From: Acidobacteriota bacterium
GTDB taxonomy: Bacteria > Acidobacteriota > Terriglobia > Acidiferrales > UBA7541
Assembly (NCBI GenBank): GCA_013289585.1
Contig: JABCZR010000012.1
Coordinates: forward strand, 62,001 to 126,000
Direction: 5' to 3'
Length of the DNA: 64,000 nt
In this document: piece by piece, positions 17,106 to 24,963 of the stretch
How positions within the stretch are numbered: position 1 is the first letter of the stretch
How the letters are laid out: each line of letters opens with the position of its first letter
The notes under the pieces: model-generated
The model's input: the letters and a program-made list of their open reading frames with translations, nothing else
The model's database searches: none
Told to the model about the DNA's origin: nothing
Program-made: the position numbers and the translations under genes

Positions 17106-18824
17106 TCACTTCTTCAACGGTGGCGCCGGATAATCCGGCAACTTGTCCTTGCTGGTGTCCGCGCGCTTCACTTCCAGCTCACCGAACAAAAGCGACGGCG
17201 AAATGATCGTGCTTGGTGCGCCGCCGCCGCGATTGCTTACCAGTGGGTCGTTGCCCACGGCGATCAAGTCGTTGCGAATCGCGCGAATATCCAGCTCATT
17301 GAAAACGGCGCCGCGCACCAGTTCCTCGTGGCCGTCTTTCGCGTACACGCGATAAAGCAGCCGCGGCGAATTTCCTGCGCCGAGCGTGTCCACGCGATAG
17401 CCGAACGGCTGGCCCTGATCTTTCACCATCTGAATAACTTTTTGCTTCAGCGCATCGGGTGTCTGCGCTTCCGAACTTTTCACCAGCAGCACGCCGAGGC
17501 TCGGCCCGGGGAGAGATCCCGGCGCCGCGCGGCCATGCCCGTCCGAAACAGGGAAGTCGCGAATAGGCTGGCGGCCCAGCAAATAATTCGTCAGCACGCC
17601 GTTCTCGACGACGTTGACGGCATGGGACTTCACGCCTTCGCTGTCCACCGCGTAATTCCCGACGAGGCTCTTGCCTTGAAAATCTTTCATCGTCGGATCA
17701 TCCACAAGCGTCAGGAAGGCCGGCAACACGCGCGTCTTGTAGCTCGTCGCAAATGCTCCCGTCGTGCGATTCGGTTTTCCGATTTGCGGTTTTCGTCCCA
17801 GCACATTTTGCCCGACGAGTGAAGCGACGATGTCGTTGGCGGCGTCCGCGGCAAACAGCACCGGCCCGCGATAATCCTCGTCGACGATCGGCGCTTGCCG
17901 CAAAGCCACCACGGTATCCAGCATTTTCTTCGCGTCGCTCATCAGCGCAGCGCGCGTGGGAAGTTCATCCTGCCGTTCCACCATGTACGCCGGACTGCGG
18001 CCCAGACGCATGCCATCCGCGGCTTGCGCCGAGCTATTCAATTGCACGCTGCAGAACGTTTTTCCATTGCGCGTCACGGTGCCTTCGGAATTTACGAGGT
18101 ACACGTTGACGGCGGAAAAACGCGCAGACGCGGTCACCGATTGCACGTCGGGATACTGCTGATACAAATTCGTGACTTCTTCGAGAGTTTTTTTCCACGC
18201 GGCTTCGTCCACTTTCAGAGTTACAGTTGGTTCGACCGCGATGACTGCGGGAGCTTTTGCGAAATCATCGACGGGACTGGGATCCGCGCTGAATTGTTTC
18301 AGGGCGGCCTGTTTCTCCGCGAGCGCCTGCCCGGCGGCTTTGTACGCATCATCGGTGGCCAGCCAGATCTGGTGGCGCAGCGCGATGGGATCATTGTCGA
18401 GAGGGAGAATGGTGGTTTCGCCCTGGCCGCGGCCGAAATAGCTGTCGAGTTTGTAATCGCCGATTCGAACGACGACGCGCAAAACGCGGACGTGGACGTG
18501 CTGATTTTCGCGCAGGGCGCCGAACGCGGCCTCCGCGCCAAAGTCGTCCACTTCGTCGACGCGGTATTGAATGAAATAGGGCGGCTGGACTTTATCCATC
18601 TTGAGCTGGGCTTTCGAACGATCGAGTTCGGTGAGCAGCGCTTCAAGAAGCCCATCGCCTTTGGCGGCTTCGTGCGCCGCGGCCATGGCGACGTCCGGAG
18701 CGGGTTGCGCGCTGTCCGCCGCGCGAGTGGCTGGTGCGTGCAGCAAAAATAAAGTGGAGGCAAGAAATCCCGCAATCATTCGAATGAGACGATGCGAGGC
18801 GGTGGATGCGGGCATGATTTTCAT
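17106..18824 (-). CDS. Exported TldE/PmbA-like protein lacking the metal site
   Basis: This belongs to the TldD/TldE (PmbA) family, whose E. coli members form a heterodimeric metalloprotease in the cytoplasm. A signal peptide is present here (hydrophobic FLASTLFLLHAP, cleavage near TRAADS), so export is predicted. Aligned by eye with the neighbouring TldD-like protein, the segment that should be HExxxH reads DIVASLVGQ, and the late Cys ligand region reads LVSNRGGG, so neither zinc-binding element is present. That fits the non-catalytic partner role of TldE. At 572 residues it is longer than the usual 450. Its start overlaps the stop of the upstream gene by four bases, implying translational coupling. 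Confidence 0.85.
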   Translation of the reverse strand: MKIMPASTASHRLIRMIAGFLASTLFLLHAPATRAADSAQPAPDVAMAAAHEAAKGDGLLEALLTELDRSKAQLKMDKVQPPYFIQYRVDEVDDFGAEAAFGALRENQHVHVRVLRVVVRIGDYKLDSYFGRGQGETTILPLDNDPIALRHQIWLATDDAYKAAGQALAEKQAALKQFSADPSPVDDFAKAPAVIAVEPTVTLKVDEAAWKKTLEEVTNLYQQYPDVQSVTASARFSAVNVYLVNSEGTVTRNGKTFCSVQLNSSAQAADGMRLGRSPAYMVERQDELPTRAALMSDAKKMLDTVVALRQAPIVDEDYRGPVLFAADAANDIVASLVGQNVLGRKPQIGKPNRTTGAFATSYKTRVLPAFLTLVDDPTMKDFQGKSLVGNYAVDSEGVKSHAVNVVENGVLTNYLLGRQPIRDFPVSDGHGRAAPGSLPGPSLGVLLVKSSEAQTPDALKQKVIQMVKDQGQPFGYRVDTLGAGNSPRLLYRVYAKDGHEELVRGAVFNELDIRAIRNDLIAVGNDPLVSNRGGGAPSTIISPSLLFGELEVKRADTSKDKLPDYPAPPLKK

Positions 18825-20635
18825 GGCTTCACCGCCGGTTTCGCGGAAGCATCTTTGGCAGCGCCACTGTCTTCGAATCCGGGCGGCGGCAAAAGCGGCG
18901 GACGCTCATGCTCATGCGCGCGCTTCTGAACTTCCATTTCGGAGAAAAGCATTGCCGGTGCCACCGCCGCGACGGGAACCTGGCCGCTCTCGGCACCGCA
19001 AACGCCGTTGAAGACGTGCTGCTGATCGCCGGTGGTGAGAATGCGCGTCAGCGCAGCGAGCGGAGTGCCAACGATGTCCACGCCGCGAACCAATTCGTCG
19101 GGTCGGCCGTCGGCGTAAACTTTGTAAACGATTACCGGCAAAACCTGGAAGGCTTGCGGGAGCGAGCGCGTGGTGAGCGTGAAGCCGCCCTGAATATCGT
19201 CAAAATACAAACCGTAGGGCTTGCCCTGTTTTTTTGCCTCATCGATGAGTTTTTGGCGCAGTTGCGCTTCGGGGACGGTTTGCGAGGAACTGACGATCAA
19301 ATTGCCCTGGCGTCCGGTGGGCATAAGGCCCGGCTGATTGCGCCCGTGGCCGTTCGAATTGCTGAAATCCTTGACGGGCATACGGGACATCAGGAAATTT
19401 TTCAGCACGCCGTCTTGAATAACGTCCACGCGGCGCGAGGGTTCGCCCTCGTTGTCGTAGGCGTAGGCTCCCGCGAGTTTGACCCCGCCAATTTCCTGCG
19501 TGGTCGGATCATCGATGACGCTGAGGAATTTCGGCAGAACTTCCTGACCAACTTTCTTCGTGAAGGTCTGTCCTTCCTCTTCGTCCTTTTGACGATGGCC
19601 CTCGAGGCGGTGGCCGAGCACTTCATGAAAAAAGACCGCGGCAGCGCGACCGCTCAAAAGCGCGGGACCGTCGTAGGGCTCGGCGACGGGGGCTTTGCGC
19701 AACGCGCTTAGATCCGCAGCCATCTTGTCGATCTTGGCGATCAATTCTGTCTCGCTGGGAAGGCCGCCCGCGGAGGGCGCCTGAAATGTTTCGACACGCA
19801 ATAAATCCATGCCGTCGTCGGCGCGCGTCTGCGCTTCAATCACCAGGCGCGCGGACGCGCTGGGAGTGGTGATGGCGCTGCCTTCACTGGAAACCATGCG
19901 CGACTTGGAGTTCTGGACCTGCAGGACCACAGTTGCGTTGTAGACTTCCGGAAATTTCCGGAAAGCGGCGGAGAGACGCTTGATTTCAGCTTCCCAGGCG
20001 GCGCGATCCAGCGCCGGCGATGACGGAATCTCGCCGAGGTGCGTTTGCGGCTTTTCCTTGGAGAAGTCCGGGGATTTGTCTTCTTCCTCGGCGCGGACTG
20101 CCGTGTCGGTTTTCACATTCAATAAGGAAGGAACAGCGCGCTTGTACTCGCGATCGGTAAGTTCCCACAGGACACGCGCGAGAGCGTCCTGGTCATTGCC
20201 GAGCGGAAGAGCGCCGGAAGTGACGCCGCTGGGCCGGCTTTGACCGTGAGTATTATCAAGATCGGGCGTGCCAACACGCATGGTCACGTCGGCGGTACGA
20301 CGCTGGGCAGAGACGCTGTTCAACAGACTGCCGAATGCGCTAACGAGAACGACGAAATCCTGGTCGTAAACGGTGTAAGAGAGGAAGTACGGGGGCTGCT
20401 CAGATTTGCCCAGATCCGTGGTGGCGCGTGCGAGTTCGCCCTGCATGGCTTTGAGGACGGGATCGGTGGAGGGAGACTCCGCGGACGTCTTGGCCGCCGG
20501 CTTGTCGCTCTCCGCGAAAACCGCGGGCGCGCCGGTGAGTTGCGCGGCGAGCGTCCAGGATGCGGCAAGGCGCAAGAGTTTGGCGGCGCGGGAGGGGGTA
20601 TGCACGCGCGTTCGAACGGCTTCAGAAATGGTCAT
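18821..20635 (-). CDS. Exported TldD-like metalloprotease
   Basis: This is the TldD-family metallopeptidase subunit. The zinc motif HEVLGH is at 337-342 and the expected third ligand is probably Cys 546 in NGVCGAESG, so the site looks intact. An N-terminal signal (about residues 22-41, AVFAES cleavage) predicts export, unlike E. coli TldD, which works in the cytoplasm on microcin B17 precursor and CcdA. An internal segment rich in D/E/K around 180-200 and a Pro-rich C-terminus are additions; length is 604 residues against about 480 normally. Paired with the TldE-like gene downstream, it probably forms a heterodimeric protease outside the cytoplasmic membrane. Substrate is unknown. Confidence 0.88.
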   Translation of the reverse strand: MTISEAVRTRVHTPSRAAKLLRLAASWTLAAQLTGAPAVFAESDKPAAKTSAESPSTDPVLKAMQGELARATTDLGKSEQPPYFLSYTVYDQDFVVLVSAFGSLLNSVSAQRRTADVTMRVGTPDLDNTHGQSRPSGVTSGALPLGNDQDALARVLWELTDREYKRAVPSLLNVKTDTAVRAEEEDKSPDFSKEKPQTHLGEIPSSPALDRAAWEAEIKRLSAAFRKFPEVYNATVVLQVQNSKSRMVSSEGSAITTPSASARLVIEAQTRADDGMDLLRVETFQAPSAGGLPSETELIAKIDKMAADLSALRKAPVAEPYDGPALLSGRAAAVFFHEVLGHRLEGHRQKDEEEGQTFTKKVGQEVLPKFLSVIDDPTTQEIGGVKLAGAYAYDNEGEPSRRVDVIQDGVLKNFLMSRMPVKDFSNSNGHGRNQPGLMPTGRQGNLIVSSSQTVPEAQLRQKLIDEAKKQGKPYGLYFDDIQGGFTLTTRSLPQAFQVLPVIVYKVYADGRPDELVRGVDIVGTPLAALTRILTTGDQQHVFNGVCGAESGQVPVAAVAPAMLFSEMEVQKRAHEHERPPLLPPPGFEDSGAAKDASAKPAVKP

Positions 20636-20734
20636 GAAAAATGAGCTCCCAATGTCGTGGTCAGTTCAAGTGTGTTGCAACGCAAGCAAGTAGCGTAGAA
20701 ATCGAGTATGCCCTAGCAATTGGCGGCATGCAAA

Positions 20735-21715
20735 TCAGGTGTTGCCAAAGCGTTCACCTGTTCTTAATCGTGCACCATTGGCGAATTCCGATGCGGAGAC
20801 TTGTTTGCGTCCCTCCAGTTTGACGCTGGAAAGGCGCAAAACGGTTGTGTGCCCGCAGACAACTTGCAAGCTATCTTTTTCAAGGAGCAATGTACCGGGC
20901 GGAATGTTTTTTATCCCCTGTGACCCGGACTTCAGTTCCTCAGACGCTGGCTCCCTTTCTTTAGACACCGACTCGCCCAAGAGGTGGCAGGTCTGGTTGC
21001 GAAAAGTAGTGAACGCGCCGGGCCAGGGGGCGAAGCCGCGCATACGGTTGAAGATTTCGCGGGCCGGGCGGTTCCAGTCGATGCGGCCGTCCTCTCTTTT
21101 CAGAATGGGAGCCATGGTGGCCGCGGAATGATTTTGCGGTTGGGGCAGGACGGTTCCGGCGGCGAGGCCGCGCAAGGTTTCCGCCATGAGCGGCGCGCCG
21201 AGTTCGGAAAGGCGAGTGGTGAGTTCAGGCGCGGTTTCGTTTGCGCCGATTGCGATTTCGCGTTGCAAAAGCGTTTCACCGGTGTCCATGCCGGCATCGA
21301 TGCGCATGGTAGTGACGCCGGTTTTCGTTTCACCGTTGACGATGGCCCAGTTAATGGGTGCGGCGCCTCGGTATTTGGGGAGCAGGGAAGCATGGAGATT
21401 GATCCAGCCGTGCCTGGGAATGGGAAGCAGGCGCGCGGGAATGATCTGGCCGTAGGCGATGATGACGATGGCGTCCGGGGAGTAACCGCTCAAGAGCTCC
21501 TGGACTCCTGGGGCGCGAATTTTCTCGGGTTGGTGGACCGGGAGATTTTCTGCAAGCGCGATTTGTTTAACGGGGGAAAAGGAGACTTCCTGGCCGCGGC
21601 CGCTGGGGCGGTCGGGCTGGGTGATGACGGCGAGAATCTCGAAGTCAGGTTGCGCGAGGAAGTGTTTGAGAGTGGGAACGGCGAATTGGGGTGTGCCGCA
21701 GAAGAGTAAGCGCAC
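20735..21715 (-). CDS. fmt: Methionyl-tRNA formyltransferase
   Basis: Fmt formylates initiator Met-tRNA using 10-formyltetrahydrofolate. The protein starts MRLLFCGTPQFAVP, contains the folate-binding SLLPKYRGAAPINWAI block with its catalytic Asn/His/Asp neighbours (NLHASLLP, DAGMDTG), and ends in a typical OB-like C-terminal domain. Length of 326 residues is normal. The start codon is GTG. It lies downstream of def in the same direction, the common fmt/def pairing, because Def later removes the formyl group. Confidence 0.96.
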   Translation of the reverse strand: MRLLFCGTPQFAVPTLKHFLAQPDFEILAVITQPDRPSGRGQEVSFSPVKQIALAENLPVHQPEKIRAPGVQELLSGYSPDAIVIIAYGQIIPARLLPIPRHGWINLHASLLPKYRGAAPINWAIVNGETKTGVTTMRIDAGMDTGETLLQREIAIGANETAPELTTRLSELGAPLMAETLRGLAAGTVLPQPQNHSAATMAPILKREDGRIDWNRPAREIFNRMRGFAPWPGAFTTFRNQTCHLLGESVSKEREPASEELKSGSQGIKNIPPGTLLLEKDSLQVVCGHTTVLRLSSVKLEGRKQVSASEFANGARLRTGERFGNT

Positions 21716-21788
21716 GAGATTAATCCGATGAAACGAATTGATCCGTAGAGTTAGAACGGCGCGTTTCGGGTAGAGCTAAAGGAGCGGC

Positions 21789-21804
21789 CCGCCTCAGAAG
21801 GCGG
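21789..21804. other. Hairpin between def and fmt
   Basis: CCGCCT, a CAGA loop and AGGCGG form a perfect 6-bp stem in the 147-base gap between def and fmt. No T tract follows on either strand, so it is not a standard terminator. It could be an RNA processing or stability element, or part of a dispersed intergenic repeat. Confidence 0.35.
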
Positions 21805-21862
21805 ACCCTACAAGGAATGTGGATCAGCGCATGTTGCTCCATGAGAGCCAACGCGGGTAAGA

Positions 21863-22474
21863 CTACCACTCGCCGAGTTTCCGGAGCTTTTTGATTTTGC
21901 GCTTGATGAGGTCGCGTTTGAGCATACTGAGGTGCTGGAGAAAGAGGATGCCGTTCAGGTGATCGATTTCGTGGCAGAAAGCGCGAGCGAGAAGATTTTC
22001 GCCGCGAATCTCGAAGGGTTCGCCTTTGGCGTTTTGTGCCTTGATGGTTACAAATTGCGGGCGCATGACATAGCCGCGGAAGCCGGGAATGGAGAGGCAA
22101 CCTTCCTCTTCGCGGACTTCACCTTCGGCGTGAATGATTTCCGGATTGGCAAGGACGATTTTGGCTTCGGGGTTTTTTCCGGCGGTGACGTCGACGACGG
22201 CGAGGCGAAGGCTCAAACCAATTTGCGGCGCGGCGAGACCGACGCCTTGCGCGGCGTACATGGACGCGAACATATCCTCGGCGAGCTGCTCGAGGTCAGC
22301 GTCAAATTTTTTTACGGATGCGCCGGGCTTTTCAAGGATGGGATCGCCGAATTTGACGATGGGATAAATCTTCACCGGCTTGGCCGGTGTTTCCGGGGCG
22401 GCGACCGCGGCCGTTTCCTGTGCCGCGGAACTGGCCGCGGGCAATGTTTTAGAACTCGTCGATTTGTCGGGCAT
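21863..22474 (-). CDS. def: Peptide deformylase
   Basis: Def removes the N-formyl group from nascent proteins with an Fe or Zn centre. The three signature motifs are present: GVGLAAPQIG, EEGCLSIP (metal Cys) and HEIDH (two metal His and the catalytic Glu). An Ala/Pro/Thr-rich N-terminal extension of about 35 residues precedes the fold. I chose the internal ATG at 22474 because the longer frame would overlap aroC by 89 bases; with this start the overlap is 26 bases. The basic tail KRDLIKRKIKKLRKLGEW is usual. It belongs to the aroC-def-fmt minus-strand run. Confidence 0.95.
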   Translation of the reverse strand: MPDKSTSSKTLPAASSAAQETAAVAAPETPAKPVKIYPIVKFGDPILEKPGASVKKFDADLEQLAEDMFASMYAAQGVGLAAPQIGLSLRLAVVDVTAGKNPEAKIVLANPEIIHAEGEVREEEGCLSIPGFRGYVMRPQFVTIKAQNAKGEPFEIRGENLLARAFCHEIDHLNGILFLQHLSMLKRDLIKRKIKKLRKLGEW

Positions 22475-23618
22475 AGTGGTCGAAATTCCGCCGCGTCTCG
22501 GCGAGGGAGTCTCCTCCAAATTTTTGCAGAAAAGCATCGGCTAACACAAGGGCGACCATTGCTTCTCCGGCAACACCGGCGGCGGGGACCACGCACCAGT
22601 CGGAGCGCTCGTAGGCGGCCTGGACGGGTTCCTTGGTGACCATATCGGCGGTGCCGAGTGCGCGGCGAAGCGTGGAAATGGGTTTCAAATAGCCGCGGAC
22701 GATGACGTCTTCGCCGTTGGTGATGCCGCCTTCGAGGCCGCCGGCGCGATTGGAAGAGCGGTGAAAGCGGCGGGCGGACTTATCGTACGAGATTTCGTCC
22801 TGAACTTCGCTGCCGTAAGAGCCTGCGGCGGTCACACCTGCGCCGATTTCGACGCCTTTGACGGCTTGAATACTCATGACGGCCTGGGCGAGCTTGCCAT
22901 CGAGTTTTTCGTCCCACTGGGCGTGGCTGCCGAGGCCGACGGGAATGTTGTGGGCGACGACTTCGAAAATTCCGCCGACGGTGTCGCCGGCTTTGAGGGC
23001 TGCATCCACTTCGGCTTTCATTTTTTCTTCGGTCGCGGGATCCACGCAGCGCAGGGGGGATTCCAGATTGCCGCTGATGTTGCGAATTTGTTCCCAGGTT
23101 GCGGCGCGATCGAGTTTTATATGGCCCACTTGGATAGTGTGGCTGGCGATTTCCGCACCAAGTTCGCGGAGAAATAATTTTGCGAAGGCACCGGCGGCTA
23201 CGCGGGCAGCGGTTTCGCGGGCGGAGGCGCGCTCGAGGATGTAGCGGGCGTCGTGGTAATTAAATTTTTGCGAGCCTGCGAGATCGGCGTGGCCCGGACG
23301 CGGGGCGACGAGTTTTTTTGTGCCGGGATCGTCTTCGGAAGCCTCGACGGGGAGGATTTTTTCCCAGTTGGACCAATCGCGGTTTTCAATGCGCAGGGCG
23401 ACGGGCGCGCCGATGGTTTTTCCATGACGCACGCCGGCAAAAATCTCGGCGCGGTCCTTTTCGATTTTCTGGCGGCCGCCGCGTCCATAGCCGAGCTGGC
23501 GGCGGTGCAGCTCCTGATTGATGAAGTCGACGTCAATGGGGAGTTGCGCGGGCAGGCCGGAGACGAACGCGAGGAGCGCTTGTCCGTGCGATTCACCGGC
23601 AGTATAGAAACGCAGCAT
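22449..23618 (-). CDS. aroC: Chorismate synthase
   Basis: AroC makes chorismate from 5-enolpyruvylshikimate-3-phosphate with reduced FMN, the last step of the shikimate pathway. MLRFYTAGESHG at the start, RYGRGGRQ-like residues (GYGRGGRQKIE), RPGHADLAG, ERASARETAARVA and SNRAGGLEGGITNG are the conserved blocks. The start at 23618 is preferred over an upstream one because it places MLRFYTAGESHG at the N-terminus and has a GGAGAG ribosome binding site. The 3' end overlaps def. It is the first gene of the aroC-def-fmt set. Confidence 0.96.
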   Translation of the reverse strand: MLRFYTAGESHGQALLAFVSGLPAQLPIDVDFINQELHRRQLGYGRGGRQKIEKDRAEIFAGVRHGKTIGAPVALRIENRDWSNWEKILPVEASEDDPGTKKLVAPRPGHADLAGSQKFNYHDARYILERASARETAARVAAGAFAKLFLRELGAEIASHTIQVGHIKLDRAATWEQIRNISGNLESPLRCVDPATEEKMKAEVDAALKAGDTVGGIFEVVAHNIPVGLGSHAQWDEKLDGKLAQAVMSIQAVKGVEIGAGVTAAGSYGSEVQDEISYDKSARRFHRSSNRAGGLEGGITNGEDVIVRGYLKPISTLRRALGTADMVTKEPVQAAYERSDWCVVPAAGVAGEAMVALVLADAFLQKFGGDSLAETRRNFDHYARQIDEF

Positions 23619-23712
23619 TGCTCTCCGCGCCTTCTCGGCAGCCCATTGTTGCTGTCGTAAAAACAATCAGTGTAACGGCAGCGTTGCTGCCCGTCCAGTT
23701 GCAAGGAGGGCA

Positions 23713-23741
23713 AGCAGCGGGTCAGTTTCCGATTAGCGCTG
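23713..23741 (+). repeat. Dispersed hairpin repeat, copy 1
   Basis: Stem GCAGCG (23713-23718) pairs with CGCTGC (23736-23741). The loop carries the conserved TCAGTTTCCGATTA. Related copies are at 24221-24250, 24889-24916 (inverted) and 51192-51218. Stem bases differ from copy to copy but remain paired in this one and in the 51.2-kb copy. Confidence 0.6.
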
Positions 23742-23783
23742 CGTTTATGACTTGGAGCAGAATCGTCGGCTAATTTGCAGAAT

Positions 23784-24058
23784 CTATTGAACATAAATAG
23801 AGAAACTCAGAATACTTATGCAAAGAGCGATAAGTCCATAAATGAATGGCCTCTCTTTGGCTAGCGAGATGCACGCAAGTACAAACGAAATTAAGACGGC
23901 TAAGCCGCCTAAACCAACCATTCTAATGGCCAACGCTGACTCGGGTCGCCACATACCGCGCCGATGGAGATAATAAATAGTTGAGACCGAACCAGAGCTG
24001 TGCCTACGGTAACCAACATTGACAGAAAGCTCCATCGATGCTTTGCGACGAATTTCAT
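23784..24058 (-). pseudogene. Small membrane protein, apparently frameshifted
   Basis: Two overlapping minus-strand frames each encode half of a plausible hydrophobic protein. The first begins at 24058 (MKFVAKHRWSFLSMLVTVG, preceded by an AAGGAG site) and has one membrane-like span. The second, read to 23784, contributes two more spans (GLGGLAVLISFVLACIS and FIYGLIALCISILSFSI). Joining them by a shift between about 23950 and 24035 gives a protein of roughly 90 residues. The alternative is that the second frame alone (start 24035, 83 residues) is the real gene. No family is recognised. It lies between two copies of the hairpin repeat. Confidence 0.4.
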
Positions 24059-24220
24059 TGTTTCCCCGCTTGGTAGCTCCTTAGTGACACGCGTTCGTAG
24101 TCTTGCGAATAGTATCGCAAACTCGATGCCAAACTCCCGATTAGTCAATCACGAGTTGAGACGCATCACTCGACGGATCCAGAAGGTTCGCCCCATGGTT
24201 TGTTGCAACGAGGAAAGGTC

Positions 24221-24250
24221 GCAGGGCGGTTTCCGATTAGCGCTAATCGG
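24221..24250 (+). repeat. Dispersed hairpin repeat, copy 2 (palindromic variant)
   Basis: TTTCCGATTAGCGCT is shared exactly with copy 1 (23725-23739). Here the second half forms an 18-bp perfect palindrome, CCGATTAGCGCTAATCGG at 24233-24250. The following GGAGTT also gives an inverted match to AACTCCCGATTAG near 24132, so related sequence has been duplicated locally. Confidence 0.55.
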
Positions 24251-24269
24251 GAGTTGGCCCGGAGCGGCT

Positions 24270-24821
24270 CTATTTTTGCTTGTGGAGTCCCAGAGTTAAA
24301 AAATGTTCCTTGAAGTCAGGATAAGAGCAGAGCCTTTGAGCTACCTCAGGTAAACTTCTTTGAAGTGCCGTGAGAATCTCGATGGACTCAGGCTCCGACA
24401 CATCCTGGCAGACCTTAACTGTCCTCCGACCTACCTTGCACTTCAGCGCCTCTCGTTCACCCTCTGAGCCCTCTGACCATTCTAGTTCACTGCATGCTTC
24501 GGTTTTGTATTCCTTCTTTCGCTCCCAGCCATGGATTTCCTTGCACAGGGTCATGCGTTGCGAGTCGAGGTCAACGATTTGCGTGACTGAAAGTTGGTAA
24601 ATCAGTGCCAGAGCAGTGCTGACAAATCCCCAGATGAAGAGCACGTGAAACAAGGTAGAGATTTTCGTCCAAAAGCCGTAAACCCATATCACCCCAACCA
24701 AAAACACTGCGATTTCAAACAAAATCAAAAGCCAAGAACGTCTGGGAGGAATCGTCACACGAAGCATCCCTGAACTGGAAACAATGCGAATCCTTGTGCC
24801 AGCCTTAGAAGGTCCCATCAA
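24270..24821 (-). CDS. Hypothetical protein with two membrane spans
   Basis: Up to 183 residues, no family recognised. There is a short basic start, two adjacent hydrophobic segments (WLLILFEIAVFLVGVIWVYGF and LFHVLFIWGFVSTALALIY), then a hydrophilic cytoplasmic-type domain of about 95 residues with four Cys and a DLDSQRMTLCKEIHGWERKKEY segment. The membrane hairpin followed by a beta-rich segment is reminiscent of PH-like bacterial membrane proteins, but this is only a resemblance. It is flanked by copies of the hairpin repeat on both sides and transcribed in the same direction as the preceding small membrane gene. Confidence 0.55.
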   Translation of the reverse strand: MMGPSKAGTRIRIVSSSGMLRVTIPPRRSWLLILFEIAVFLVGVIWVYGFWTKISTLFHVLFIWGFVSTALALIYQLSVTQIVDLDSQRMTLCKEIHGWERKKEYKTEACSELEWSEGSEGEREALKCKVGRRTVKVCQDVSEPESIEILTALQRSLPEVAQRLCSYPDFKEHFLTLGLHKQK

Positions 24822-24888
24822 CCGCCTTTTCTTGGGGTACTGTAACGAAAAGGGGAACGCTACGCCACTTCACAATCCATTGTGCCTG

Positions 24889-24916
24889 GTAAGTCGGCTA
24901 ACGGGAAACTGACGGA
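24889..24916 (-). repeat. Dispersed hairpin repeat, copy 3 (inverted)
   Basis: Read on the minus strand, the segment contains GTCAGTTTCCCGTTAGCCGAC, which matches the copy at 51.2 kb (GTCAGTTTCCGATTATCCGAC) in 18 of 21 positions when one base shift is allowed. Its stem is imperfect (AGTC/GACT ends). Confidence 0.5.
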
Positions 24917-24963
24917 CTAGACGACTGCAAGGCATAGTGAGGAACAGATACTGGAGTGCGGCG

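Noticed and set aside
16026-17822. Plus-strand frame of 598 codons opposite the PASTA and TldE-like genes
   Set aside because: The opposite strand encodes recognisable domains with intact motifs; the plus-strand translation is Arg/His-rich and low in family resemblance, a usual antisense artefact of GC-rich codon usage.
23713-24916. Integron cassette array with attC sites
   Set aside because: The repeats are short hairpins near small genes, which invited the idea, but I do not find the GTTRRRY/RYYYAAC core pairs at consistent positions, no integrase is visible, and repeat orientation is mixed.
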